A stretch of DNA of 21,184 nucleotides from Clostridiales bacterium (GTDB taxonomy: Bacteria > Bacillota > Clostridia > Oscillospirales > UBA644): the NCBI GenBank assembly GCA_003343705.1, contig QAKR01000034.1:1-21184 (forward strand), in the 5' to 3' direction. This document shows positions 7,740 through 16,033 of this stretch, one piece after another (position 1 is the stretch's first letter; every line of letters begins with the position of its first letter). Made by a program: the position numbers and the translations under genes. The notes under the pieces are model-generated. The model searched no databases. It was not told the origin of the DNA and saw only the letters and a program-made list of their open reading frames with translations.

Positions 7740-8321
7740 CTATTCATTCTCCGCTTCATTGTTGAATAATATATGTGCAATACCCGGTTCAAGCCTACGT
7801 CGATTTTCTGTAACAACGGCTTGGATAGAGCAATTTGTTTCAACATCACCGTTTTTTATTATATATCCGCTCTTAAGTCGGTTTTCTGTCTTCTCGCAAA
7901 CTGAAAAATTATCACCTAACTTATTTTTAACCTCAACAGCAATATTTTTATCTTTTTCAGAAAATATCAGCTCACCGCCACTGGAACCTTTTGCAAGTGA
8001 AGAGAGAAAATTAATATATTCTGTGCCTTTAAGCTGCATAAAATATAGTTCAAGCCTATCAAAGACTTCGTCCATAACTTCACGCTTTGCCGCCAGTATT
8101 TGCTTTCTACCTTCAAGAGCAGCAATTGAAGCCGCTCTTGATTTCTCTTCTTCCGCTTCTTTATTTGCACGAGCAATAATAGCTTCGGATTTCTTTTCAA
8201 CATCCGAAACTGCTTTTGCAACAGTAGCCTCAGCTTGAGCTTTCGCCTGCAAAATAGATTGTTTTGCAGCCTCTTCGCTTTCTGCAAGAATATTTTGTAT
8301 TATTTTTTCAACTCCGCCCAT
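7740..8321 (-). CDS. ntpE: V-type ATP synthase subunit E (peripheral stalk)
   Basis: Subunit E pairs with the G-type stalk subunit to hold the head still against the rotor. The ATG at 8321 (MGGVEKIIQNILAESEEAAK) is chosen because it gives the normal family N-terminus and follows the ntpK stop by 5 nt. An in-frame GTG 9 nt upstream is possible, and the ribosome site (GGGATGTGA) is weak, suggesting coupling to ntpK. The 193-residue product has an Ala/Lys/Glu-rich coiled-coil N-terminal half to about residue 80, then the globular C-terminal domain ending in ENRRRLEPGIAHILFNN, which is close to the usual E-subunit C-terminus. Length (about 190-200) fits. Confidence 0.9.
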   Translation of the reverse strand: MGGVEKIIQNILAESEEAAKQSILQAKAQAEATVAKAVSDVEKKSEAIIARANKEAEEEKSRAASIAALEGRKQILAAKREVMDEVFDRLELYFMQLKGTEYINFLSSLAKGSSGGELIFSEKDKNIAVEVKNKLGDNFSVCEKTENRLKSGYIIKNGDVETNCSIQAVVTENRRRLEPGIAHILFNNEAENE

Positions 8322-8326
8322 ATTAA

Positions 8327-8821
8327 TCACATCCCGAGATTTAACGGAATAAACCAAAGCATAAGGAAGGATATAAGCAATGCAAAAATTGCATAAGTTT
8401 CAACAACTGCCGCAAGTGAAACACCTTTAAAGACTTCATTAGGTCTTTTAGTAAGAATGTTTACTGCCGCTGCTGCGCAACGACCTTGACTGATCGCAGA
8501 AAAAAGGCCTACAAAAGCCATCGGGAGACAAGCTGCAAAAATCAAAACACCTGAAAGTAAAGTAGGTGCAACAGGATCTCCGCCCAGAACATTCAGCTTA
8601 AGAATTGTTAAAAATGCTATCAAAAGTCCATAAATACCTTGTGTTCCCGGAAGTGCTTCCAAAATTATTAATTTACCGAATTTAGAAGGATCTTCCGCTA
8701 TAAGCCCGGAGGCAGCCTCACCAACAATACCCACGCCTTTAGCAGACCCTATACCGGACAACAAAGCTGCAAGAGCTGCGCCCAAATATGCCCAAAAAAT
8801 GCCACTTGACAAGAATTCCAT
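8327..8821 (-). CDS. ntpK: V-type ATP synthase subunit K (double-hairpin rotor ring subunit), Na+-type ligands
   Basis: The proteolipid that forms the ion-carrying ring. The 164 residues make four hydrophobic helices, a duplicated two-helix hairpin as in E. hirae NtpK (156 residues). The ion-binding glutamate is Glu141 in helix 4 (AAVVETYAIFALL); the first hairpin lacks a counterpart carboxylate. The other ligands known from E. hirae are present at matching places: Leu57, Thr60 and Gln61 in LPGTQG, and Gln112 in SAISQG. The full set predicts sodium rather than proton transport. The ribosome site AGGAGG precedes the ATG. The gene lies between ntpI and ntpE as expected. Identification is firm; ion specificity is inferred from the residues. 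Confidence 0.94.
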   Translation of the reverse strand: MEFLSSGIFWAYLGAALAALLSGIGSAKGVGIVGEAASGLIAEDPSKFGKLIILEALPGTQGIYGLLIAFLTILKLNVLGGDPVAPTLLSGVLIFAACLPMAFVGLFSAISQGRCAAAAVNILTKRPNEVFKGVSLAAVVETYAIFALLISFLMLWFIPLNLGM

Positions 8822-8849
8822 AAAAATTTCCTCCTGAAGTTATATCATT

Positions 8850-10826
8850 TTAATTTATATCAGAGTAGTTTGTTTCCACCCGAAGAGCATTAAATTCTCT
8901 TCCGCCGCTTTCATAAAACTTTGAAAAGAACTCAATAAACTGTAAACGTGAAGAATGTACATAAGCACTTAACGTACTAAGTGCAAGATTGAGCACAGTT
9001 CCCAGTGTAAAAATAATAACAAAAACAACTGCGCCTAATAGTCCACCACCAAATAAAACAGCCAAATAATTGAACACCATAGCAATAACGCTTGATGAAA
9101 GGCCTAACGCTAAAATTCTTGAATATGATAAAATATCTGAAAGATACCCGGTAATATCATAAAGGCTCAAAATACCGCTAAACAGCTTAGCAATAGGATT
9201 TTTCTTGTCCCGACCTTGTGTTAAAATAAGCCCGAAAACCCCTGCAAGTGTTGCATACAACCCTATTTTACCAATGATTTCAGGTACAGGTAAAATTGAG
9301 CCAAGCGCAAACACCACAACGCTGATAAGAGTTAAAAGCCATAAACCTACATCACAAAACGCCTCAACAAATCTTTTATCCCTTATTAGCATATACAGCT
9401 TCATAAACATACCGATAATAACATGTACAAAACCTATACCAAATGATAAAACGAGAAGCGTCAAAGGTGCATCCATGGGGTTAAACCATAATGCTCGTAA
9501 TTCAAAAACTTGCCCTAAGAATGTTTCTGAAAATAAATTAATAACATTCCCAAAAAAGCTTCCGAATAATAAACCCCAGATAATAGTAGAAATTCCACAA
9601 AGCAAAAACAATTTCAGATTTTGCCTCATGCTTTTTTTAAAATGTCCGAATTTAAGGGCTAATGCACAAAGTAAGGTAAGTATAATACCGTAACCAGCAT
9701 CGCCGAGCATCATTCCGAAAAACACAAAGAAAAAAGGAGCCATGATAAAATCAGGATCAAGCCCACGGTAAGTCGGAAGTGCATACATTTTTGTTATTGT
9801 TTCAAAAGGTGTTGTAAACCCATTGTTTTTAAGAAGAACGGGAGGCTCTTCATCTTCGGCAGGATCGTTGACCTCATAATAACAATCAAAAGCTTCCAAC
9901 TTCTTTTGAAGCTGCGGTACACATTTTGAAGGGCACCAACCGTCAAGCATAAATGTGTTTTTTGTGCATAAAAGATTGTCACGTACAGAATATAACTGAG
10001 CGTTATTTGTTACAATATCGCTTGCTTTTTCAAGAGTCGGTAATTCTTTTGCATATTCAATCAACTGCGTTGTTAGGGCATTACGCTGTTCTTCAATCTG
10101 AGCTAATCGCTCGTTTATAAGCATAATATTTTCATCAACAGTGCCATATAGATCTTTGAAGGATACTGCAGCCCAATGAAAAGGAGCCAAAGCAGCTTTA
10201 ATTTCGACCTCAGTTGAACGTAAATAAATCAGGGCGACATAATACTGTTCATTATCCTGCCCAAGTATTTCAGCATAACATTCAGGAGCTTTTTCATATA
10301 ACCGTGCAAGATCTTTATCTATCTCTTCTGTAGAAGGCATAACGCCAAGCTCAACATCAACATGTTTTGAAATAGGTGTATTTAAATCAAGAGGGAAATC
10401 ATTCCAAACAGAGAGAGATTGTAAAAGGGTGCGTTGCTTATTTTCATCTGTTTTAAGCATATTCAATTTATTTTTAATGTCAAGAACTGAATATGCCAAA
10501 TACAAAACATCTTTATTATTCTTATCAAATTCATTAAAATCATTTCTTGAAAGCTCATGAGGTTTTGTAAATATCGAACGTTTTTCCACACTATATGGAT
10601 TAAGAATTTCTATGGATTTATCGATATCATCTTTTGCTTTACGATATTTTTCACCGTTTTCATCATTTATATCCCTTTTTAGCAACAAAGACCACTTTTC
10701 ATCTTTAAGCATATCGCTTAATGGGGTTATATCCACCGATGAAAGCCACATCAGCTCATCGAGTATTTGTTTTTTATTCTTATTTTCGGCAATAAGCGTA
10801 ATACGCTTCATTTTAACAATTGCCAT
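8850..10826 (-). CDS. ntpI: V-type ATP synthase subunit I (membrane stator, a-subunit)
   Basis: The stator subunit that provides the ion half-channels next to the K ring. The 658 residues divide into a cytoplasmic N-terminal half (about 1-340) with coiled coils and a membrane half with about seven or eight hydrophobic helices, starting near FIMAPFFFVFFGMMLGDAGYG. The two essential arginines are in SYSRILALGLSS (Arg570) and HSSRLQFIEFFSKFYESGG (Arg627), close to the positions of the equivalent pair in E. hirae NtpI. Length is normal. The ATG follows GAGGTAAAGAAGA. It is the second gene of the operon, 39 nt after the stalk subunit ntpF. Confidence 0.95.
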   Translation of the reverse strand: MAIVKMKRITLIAENKNKKQILDELMWLSSVDITPLSDMLKDEKWSLLLKRDINDENGEKYRKAKDDIDKSIEILNPYSVEKRSIFTKPHELSRNDFNEFDKNNKDVLYLAYSVLDIKNKLNMLKTDENKQRTLLQSLSVWNDFPLDLNTPISKHVDVELGVMPSTEEIDKDLARLYEKAPECYAEILGQDNEQYYVALIYLRSTEVEIKAALAPFHWAAVSFKDLYGTVDENIMLINERLAQIEEQRNALTTQLIEYAKELPTLEKASDIVTNNAQLYSVRDNLLCTKNTFMLDGWCPSKCVPQLQKKLEAFDCYYEVNDPAEDEEPPVLLKNNGFTTPFETITKMYALPTYRGLDPDFIMAPFFFVFFGMMLGDAGYGIILTLLCALALKFGHFKKSMRQNLKLFLLCGISTIIWGLLFGSFFGNVINLFSETFLGQVFELRALWFNPMDAPLTLLVLSFGIGFVHVIIGMFMKLYMLIRDKRFVEAFCDVGLWLLTLISVVVFALGSILPVPEIIGKIGLYATLAGVFGLILTQGRDKKNPIAKLFSGILSLYDITGYLSDILSYSRILALGLSSSVIAMVFNYLAVLFGGGLLGAVVFVIIFTLGTVLNLALSTLSAYVHSSRLQFIEFFSKFYESGGREFNALRVETNYSDIN

Positions 10827-10865
10827 TCTTCTTTACCTCTTCGTTATACGTCTGATATAAAAATA

Positions 10866-11177
10866 TCAGCCTATAATAGCCTTCACGGCATATTTAACAG
10901 CAGCATTCACATTAACTCGTGCTTTTTGCTGTAGCTCATCACATTCTTTCTGCTGTGTAATTAATTTTTTACGTAAAATAAATTCACCCTCGACATTAGC
11001 AGCTTTTTTTATCGCTTTTACCTGTAAAAGAGTTTCGTTTTCTATTTCTTCAACCTTTGCAACAGCTTGCTTACTGGCTGCAGCAGATATCTTTTTTACA
11101 TCCAACACTGCTTTTGCACGAATAGCATCTGCATCAATCTCTGCTTGTTTTATTTCATTAACAACTTCTAGCGCCAT
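10866..11177 (-). CDS. ntpF: V-type ATPase peripheral stalk subunit (G/H type; NtpF in E. hirae naming)
   Basis: A 103-residue, almost wholly helical coiled-coil protein rich in Ala, Lys and Glu (MALEVVNEIKQAEIDADAIR at the start), the expected partner of subunit E in the peripheral stalk. The ATG at 11177 is chosen because GAGGTG lies 6 nt upstream; the longer open frame upstream runs through the promoter and is not coding. Sequence conservation in this family is low, so the call rests on size, coiled-coil character and first place in an operon with the E. hirae order F-I-K-E-C-G-A-B-D. The segment GAGGTGTTTTTA before its start is identical to that before ddl. Confidence 0.82.
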   Translation of the reverse strand: MALEVVNEIKQAEIDADAIRAKAVLDVKKISAAASKQAVAKVEEIENETLLQVKAIKKAANVEGEFILRKKLITQQKECDELQQKARVNVNAAVKYAVKAIIG

Positions 11178-11214
11178 TAAAAACACCTCACTTAACACAA
11201 AAGTATTATTATTT

Positions 11215-11243
11215 AGTATAACAGAAATTGGTATTTTTTTCAA
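11215..11243 (-). promoter_or_regulatory. Sigma-A promoter of the V-ATPase operon
   Basis: On the minus strand TTGAAA (11243-11238) and TATACT (11220-11215) are separated by exactly 17 bp. Transcription should begin near 11208, giving a leader of about 30 nt before ntpF. It is the only convincing promoter seen for the whole 9.7-kb operon. Confidence 0.75.
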
Positions 11244-11333
11244 TACATTTTGGGAAAAAGCTATATTCTTTTGAAAAAAAATCACAGTTTTTACTTTAGG
11301 CATATACTGTAACGGTGAAAGGTAGGTTTTAGT

Positions 11334-12200
11334 ATGTCAAACAATTCAGCTTTTTCTGTTATAGGCGGAGACTTAAGACAAATCAGAGTAGCAAATGGGC
11401 TTTTTAAAGATGGTTTCCCTGTTAGAATATTCGGTTTTGAAAAGTATGAAGGAATAAAGCTAAATATTGCAGGTGAAAAAACACTTGAAAAAGCCATTAC
11501 AGGAGCTAAATATATTATTTTACCATTACCCTGCAGTACAGATTCAATCAATTTAAATGCGCCCTTTGCCGAAAAAGAAATCAAGCTTGAAAAAATATAT
11601 AAAAAAGCATCACCGGGTACGGTTATATTAGGCGGAAAGATACCAAATATTCCGTCCTTTAGACGTGATCTTAAAATAATAGATTATTTCGAGCGCGAAG
11701 AGCTACAAATATTAAATGCAATTCCAACGGCAGAGGGTGCAATACAGACAGCCATGGAAGAGTATCCGAAAACAATACATGACTCAGATTGTCTTATAGT
11801 AGGATATGGAAGAATCGGTAAAGTGCTGGCCTCCCGGCTTGCCGGGTTAGGGGCACATGTTAGTGTCAGTGCAAGAAAATACAGCGACCTTTCATGGATT
11901 TCTACAAATGGGTTTACACCTTGCAGAACAGAAGGTATTGCAGAAATTATAAGCGGCTTTGACATAATTTTTAATACTGTCCCGGCACCTGTAATCGGAG
12001 AAAAAGAGCTTACGGCAGCAAAACAAGGTGCACTGTTTATAGACTTGGCTTCAAAACCGGGAGGAATAGACTTTGAAACAGCACGTACTTTAGGCGTTTC
12101 AACAGTCTGGTCTCTTTCTTTGCCCGGAAAAGTTGCCCCGATAACAGCAGGTGACATTATTAAACAAACCATACTTAACATTATATCACAGGAAAAATAG
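11334..12200 (+). CDS. dpaA: Dipicolinate synthase subunit A
   Basis: With DpaB it oxidises dihydrodipicolinate to dipicolinic acid in the mother cell during sporulation; the product, with calcium, fills the spore core. The 288-residue protein (usual length about 290-300) has an N-terminal catalytic domain with FSVIGGDLRQ at 7-16 and a C-terminal NAD(P)-binding Rossmann domain with CLIVGYGRIGKVLASRL (GxGxxG at 157-162), followed by SVSARKYSDL and FIDLASKPGG. The ATG at 11334 follows GAAAGGTAGG. It is divergent from the V-ATPase operon and followed after 12 nt by dpaB. Sporulation genes of this type are usually read by sigma-K; I cannot find a convincing sigma-K promoter, only a partial match (CATATACTG at 11301). 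Confidence 0.93.
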   Translation: MSNNSAFSVIGGDLRQIRVANGLFKDGFPVRIFGFEKYEGIKLNIAGEKTLEKAITGAKYIILPLPCSTDSINLNAPFAEKEIKLEKIYKKASPGTVILGGKIPNIPSFRRDLKIIDYFEREELQILNAIPTAEGAIQTAMEEYPKTIHDSDCLIVGYGRIGKVLASRLAGLGAHVSVSARKYSDLSWISTNGFTPCRTEGIAEIISGFDIIFNTVPAPVIGEKELTAAKQGALFIDLASKPGGIDFETARTLGVSTVWSLSLPGKVAPITAGDIIKQTILNIISQEK

Positions 12201-12212
12201 GAAGGGAAAATC

Positions 12213-12785
12213 ATGGAACCCCATAAAATAGGATTTGCCTTGTGCGGCTCGTTTTGCACATTTGCAAGAGTTATTAAGCAAATAGAGGCATTAAAAAAAA
12301 TTGGTTATGATCTCTTGCCCATAATGTCACAAACAGCATACAGTACTGATACTCGTTTCGGCAAAGCCGAGGATTTTGTCAAAAAAATCGAAAGCATATG
12401 CGAAACTAATATATTACATACATTACCTGAAGTTGAACCATTTGGACCAAAAGCTATTTTAGATGCACTTATTGTCGCACCCTGCACCGGGAATACAATA
12501 GCAAAAATCGCTAATGGTATTTCAGATACAACAGTGTCTCTATCGGTAAAAGCTCATCTTCGTAATGAACGACCTGTAATAATTGCAGTATCTTCTAACG
12601 ATGCACTTTCCGCAAATGCAAAAAACATCGGTATGCTTTTAAACACGAGGAATATCTTTTTTGTTCCGCTTGAACAAGATGATGCAATTAAAAAACCTCG
12701 TAGTCTTGTTGCTGTAATGGAGCAAATTCCCCAAACCCTTGAGCTTGCACTTAAAGGGAAACAAATTCAACCCATTCTTTTATAA
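12213..12785 (+). CDS. dpaB: Dipicolinate synthase subunit B (flavoprotein)
   Basis: Second subunit of dipicolinate synthase, a member of the flavoprotein (HFCD-like) fold family. The 190-residue product has IGFALCGSFCTFARV at the N-terminus, ILDALIVAPCTGNTIAKIAN in the middle (the PxxxN-type flavin region), then SDTTVSLSVKAHLRNERPV and a conserved SSNDALSANAKNIGMLL. Length fits the family (about 190-200). A ribosome site GGAAGGG precedes the ATG, and the 12-nt gap to dpaA marks a two-gene operon, which is ended by the terminator at 12793-12832. Both subunits are intact, so this spore former should make dipicolinate by the SpoVF route. Confidence 0.93.
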   Translation: MEPHKIGFALCGSFCTFARVIKQIEALKKIGYDLLPIMSQTAYSTDTRFGKAEDFVKKIESICETNILHTLPEVEPFGPKAILDALIVAPCTGNTIAKIANGISDTTVSLSVKAHLRNERPVIIAVSSNDALSANAKNIGMLLNTRNIFFVPLEQDDAIKKPRSLVAVMEQIPQTLELALKGKQIQPILL

Positions 12786-12792
12786 GTTTTTG

Positions 12793-12832
12793 ATGCTGTT
12801 GCGAAAATATACAAATTTTTTCGCAACAGCAT
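12793..12832 (+). terminator. Terminator after dpaB
   Basis: ATGCTGTTGCGAAAA (12793-12807) pairs perfectly with TTTTCGCAACAGCAT (12818-12832), 15 bp with a 10-nt loop, followed by TCTTATTATTTAATTTT. It begins 7 nt after the dpaB stop. On the minus strand the flanking bases are A-rich, so it would act mainly on the dpa operon. Confidence 0.8.
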
Positions 12833-12857
12833 TCTTATTATTTAATTTTGCTTAATT

Positions 12858-14372
12858 TTATTTCCCTAAAATAAGCATAACAGATCTCTTTACTTGATTT
12901 TTTAAAAAAATAATCACGGCAACCATACCGATAAACAGAGAGATAACACATCTAAAAAGATCTACTGCAAAGTCTCCCCAACCTGAAAAATCAAAAATGT
13001 TAAAATAATCAAATAATAAACATGGCGATATTGTACAGACCACAGGAAACCAGCTCACTTTCAACATTTGCAACACAGAACTTTTCATATTCACCGCTAA
13101 TACAACTATCAATATAAGTGAATAAATTAAATAAGATAAAGATGTTCCGTAGGCAACCATATTTATATCTGAATTTCCACCAGTACCAAACAATGCAACA
13201 AAAGAAGTTGAAAAGACAGTATTAAGAACACATAGCGAAGACGTAAATATTAACAGTTTTGTATTCCACTTTAAAACACACATTATATTACTAAAAAGCA
13301 TTGCCGTTGCATAAAAAGCAACACCTATAGTAATAATTTGGGCCGACCGTATACTTTCAACATATTCAGGCAAAACAGCTTTTATAAAAACAGGTAAAAA
13401 GAAATATGCGACAACCGATATTATACTCGTTAAGAGGCTTATAATAAGGGTATAGTCCTTTGCATATTGCAAAAGGACATCCTTACTCTTTGTTTCGCCG
13501 TATTTATGAGACATCTTTATATAAAAAACCTGTGTAAATGAACTTGGAATAACAACAAGGGTTGAAAACCCAAGTAATGCAGTTGAATAAAGGCCGAGTT
13601 TGGCCTCCCAACCCTCCATCATAAACATAATAACAAACCTGTCAACAGACCCCATAACTGTCCATATAAATCCATTTATAAGCAGAGGTAAACCGGAGAT
13701 TATCATACCTTTAATTATATTCTTATCAAAAGAAAACCGCATAGATGAAATAGTTTTAATATACATTAGAAGTGCTGCAATGTTTGAAAAAACAACCCCA
13801 ATATAAATACCGTAATATTGAGTATTTTCAGGTGAACGCAACAAGTAAACGGCAGGCAACCCAACGCCTAAAAGAATCACTGCTTTGACAATATTTACGA
13901 TTGATGAATAAGCAAATCGATCGTCCATTCTTGCTGTTATATCAAAATATGAAAAAGCAGTTGTGATTAATGCTAAAAGAGCCGTTATAAAAAGCCCTAT
14001 TGCAAACATAGTGTCAATCACGCCGCAAAGCCAAAGAGGCAAAACAACCAAACAGATCAATACACCTGTAATAGAATAAATAATTGTAAAATATGTAAAT
14101 ACAACATTTTTGACTTTATGCGCCTTTTCATATTCACCCGAACCTAAAAGTTGCGGGTAATCTCTATTATATGCATTCAGTACCCCCAGCTGTAAATACG
14201 CTGTATAGTTTAAAACCATTGAACATGCGGAATATATACCATATTCAAAAGGCATTACTACACGTTTAGTAAGCAAATTATATAAAAAAGTTATCAAAGT
14301 GCAAATTATAGTACTTGCCGAAATATACGCAAAATCCAAGTTCTTTAACTTCAATTTCACTTTTTCAAGCAT
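12858..14372 (-). CDS. MOP-superfamily flippase (polysaccharide/lipid-linked oligosaccharide exporter)
   Basis: A 504-residue protein with about 12-14 hydrophobic helices, beginning LDFAYISASTIICTLITFLYNLLTKRVVMP and containing EYGIYSACSMVLNYTAYLQLG near the N-terminus. This is the pattern of Wzx/PST-type exporters that flip lipid-linked sugars across the membrane. The ATG follows AAGGA. It lies downstream of the solute-binding lipoprotein gene, beyond a hairpin terminator. A possible promoter in that gap, TTGAAC-17 bp-TAAAAA, partly overlaps the hairpin and is weak. No glycosyltransferase genes are in view, so its substrate is unknown. Membership of the MOP superfamily is well supported by topology and sequence character; a role in spore coat, capsule or wall polysaccharide is open. 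Confidence 0.82.
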   Translation of the reverse strand: MLEKVKLKLKNLDFAYISASTIICTLITFLYNLLTKRVVMPFEYGIYSACSMVLNYTAYLQLGVLNAYNRDYPQLLGSGEYEKAHKVKNVVFTYFTIIYSITGVLICLVVLPLWLCGVIDTMFAIGLFITALLALITTAFSYFDITARMDDRFAYSSIVNIVKAVILLGVGLPAVYLLRSPENTQYYGIYIGVVFSNIAALLMYIKTISSMRFSFDKNIIKGMIISGLPLLINGFIWTVMGSVDRFVIMFMMEGWEAKLGLYSTALLGFSTLVVIPSSFTQVFYIKMSHKYGETKSKDVLLQYAKDYTLIISLLTSIISVVAYFFLPVFIKAVLPEYVESIRSAQIITIGVAFYATAMLFSNIMCVLKWNTKLLIFTSSLCVLNTVFSTSFVALFGTGGNSDINMVAYGTSLSYLIYSLILIVVLAVNMKSSVLQMLKVSWFPVVCTISPCLLFDYFNIFDFSGWGDFAVDLFRCVISLFIGMVAVIIFLKNQVKRSVMLILGK

Positions 14373-14438
14373 ATTTTTTTCCTTTTTATCCCTTTCTGAT
14401 ATATTTAATTTTATTTATTCTTTTTAAATGCTTAATAA

Positions 14439-14464
14439 ACCGGGTTCAATTTTTTAAACCCGGT
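14439..14464 (-). terminator. Hairpin terminator after the solute-binding lipoprotein gene
   Basis: ACCGGGTT (14439-14446) pairs with AACCCGGT (14457-14464), 8 bp with a 10-nt AT loop. On the minus strand it lies 36 nt after the stop of the lipoprotein gene, with the short tail TTTATT. The weak T run suggests partial read-through into the flippase gene. Confidence 0.55.
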
Positions 14465-14500
14465 ATTATTCATATGCATATAATTATATATTATCGTTTG

Positions 14501-16033
14501 TTAAGAAGAAACTTTCCATGTTTCAATATTGAAAAATAAATAATTTTCACTGGGCGTAAAAGTTCCTTTGACCACACGATTTACCGCAAGAGCACTTTGA
14601 GTAAAATAAAGTGGAATAAACGGCATTTCAGAGGAAAAAACCGTCATAAACTCGCGGACGCCTATACGCCCCTCATTAAAACTACGTATAGCTTCAGCCA
14701 TAACGTTAGAGTACTTAAAACCTATAATAGATTCAAATGACAAAATATCCATATTTGCCGGCATTTTAATTTCGCCGATAAATATATCGTAATTTCCTTC
14801 TTTTACAGCTTTTTCGTATTCTTCCCACTTCAATGATTCGACAGTTGCTGTAAATCCGACTGCATTCAAATCTTCTGCAATTTTTTTTGCAACAGACGAT
14901 TTTGAAAAACTATCATTGTTAACAACAATTTTAATTTCTGCAGGTTTACCATACCATTCAAGCTTACCGTTGTTAACATAAAGTCTCGCTTCATATAAAC
15001 GGTTCTTTGCAAGTTCTAAAGAGTAAATGTCGTTATTTAATTGCGCCGCGACAACCTTTCCCCATGTTGGATTATAAGGAAACCAAACATCCGTAGCGCA
15101 CCCGTTTAGGGTCTCTGAAACAAGAGCTTTGCGATTTATAGCATAGCTCAACCCCTGAGAAGCAACCGCTCTATTTGTAAAGTAAACTGATTTCGGATTT
15201 ATGTATGCAAAAACAAAGTTATTAGTTGTAAAAACTGAAAGTTCTATATTCCCCCGATAATTATTTTTACCTTCGGAAATATTTGCGTACATTGCGTGTA
15301 CAGAACCGTAATTAAAAGCATAAAGCATTTCTTCTGATGAATTATACTTATTAACCTTTATCTTTTGAGATACCGAAACATCTTCAAGCATAAAATGTTT
15401 GTTTGGATAAAGAGACAACCCGTCAGTACCGTCACCGTTTGGTGATGATTTAGGAAAGTACGCTCCTGCACCTATCGGATATTCGTTTTTATCACTACCG
15501 GATTTAATTATAGGTATATCAAGTAGATTAACATTATTTAAAGAGGCATCAGTAAATGTTATAACAAAAACATTGTGGGACTGCGCGACATAAGATTTTA
15601 TATATATAAAACGAGATGCATAAATGGATCCTTCAGCTTTTGCTTTATTAAAAGAATAGACGCAATCCTGAGCCGTTACCGACGTCCCGTCAGAAAAAAC
15701 AGCATCGCTTTTAATAGTGACAGACAATTTATTTTCTGTCATATTATATTCAGAAGCAAGAATGGGCACCTCAGTCCATTGGTCATTTACAGCGAAAAGT
15801 CCGCAATAACAAAGGGAGCTAATGTTTTTATTAGCCATACTTTTAGCTGTGTACGGATCCAGCTTTTCCCCTGTGTACATGGCAAGAGAAAGAGGCTGTA
15901 AAGACTCTGTTTGTACAGTGTTTTCAGGCTCCTGAGGTTCTTCTTTAGAGCAAGCACAAACATTAGAAAACAATATAAAGAGGCATATAATTAATAAGAC
16001 CTCTTTATATATTAGTATTTTTTTACCTGTCAT
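14501..16033 (-). CDS. Extracellular solute-binding lipoprotein, family 5 (peptide/nickel type)
   Basis: A 510-residue secreted lipoprotein: hydrophobic signal (residues about 7-26) and lipobox VCAC with Cys28 as the lipid-bearing residue (the Cys at -2 is unusual). The mature part follows the family 5 pattern of dipeptide/oligopeptide binding proteins: FSDGTSVTAQDCVYSFNKA near residues 112-130, GAGAYFP, and SYAINRKALVSETLNG in the second half. The C-terminus has FIPLYFTQSALAV, as in OppA/DppA relatives. The ATG overlaps the upstream coiled-coil gene by 11 nt, with no strong ribosome site, so it probably depends on coupled translation. No permease or ATPase genes adjoin it, so it is an orphan binding protein; it may serve a transporter encoded elsewhere or act as a sensor. 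Ligand unknown. Confidence 0.85.
   Translation of the reverse strand: MTGKKILIYKEVLLIICLFILFSNVCACSKEEPQEPENTVQTESLQPLSLAMYTGEKLDPYTAKSMANKNISSLCYCGLFAVNDQWTEVPILASEYNMTENKLSVTIKSDAVFSDGTSVTAQDCVYSFNKAKAEGSIYASRFIYIKSYVAQSHNVFVITFTDASLNNVNLLDIPIIKSGSDKNEYPIGAGAYFPKSSPNGDGTDGLSLYPNKHFMLEDVSVSQKIKVNKYNSSEEMLYAFNYGSVHAMYANISEGKNNYRGNIELSVFTTNNFVFAYINPKSVYFTNRAVASQGLSYAINRKALVSETLNGCATDVWFPYNPTWGKVVAAQLNNDIYSLELAKNRLYEARLYVNNGKLEWYGKPAEIKIVVNNDSFSKSSVAKKIAEDLNAVGFTATVESLKWEEYEKAVKEGNYDIFIGEIKMPANMDILSFESIIGFKYSNVMAEAIRSFNEGRIGVREFMTVFSSEMPFIPLYFTQSALAVNRVVKGTFTPSENYLFFNIETWKVSS

Noticed and set aside
7639..8238. 199-codon plus-strand frame opposite ntpE/ntpC
   Set aside because: It is the complement of the Ala/Glu-rich coiled-coil gene, with no ribosome site and low-complexity Ser/Phe-rich sequence.
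11178..11303. Longer ntpF start at 11303
   Set aside because: This would run through the TTGAAA-17-TATACT promoter; the ATG at 11177 has GAGGTG upstream.
11284..11309. Sigma-K promoter for dpaA (AC at 11284, CATATACTG at 11301)
   Set aside because: The -10 match is partial and the spacing is several bases short, so it is only a weak candidate.
11684..12259. 191-codon minus-strand frame opposite dpaA
   Set aside because: It is a shadow of dpaA, which has clear catalytic motifs.
14377..14437. Promoter TTGAAC-17-TAAAAA for the flippase gene
   Set aside because: Both boxes are poor and the -35 lies in the terminator hairpin; not strong enough to list as a feature.
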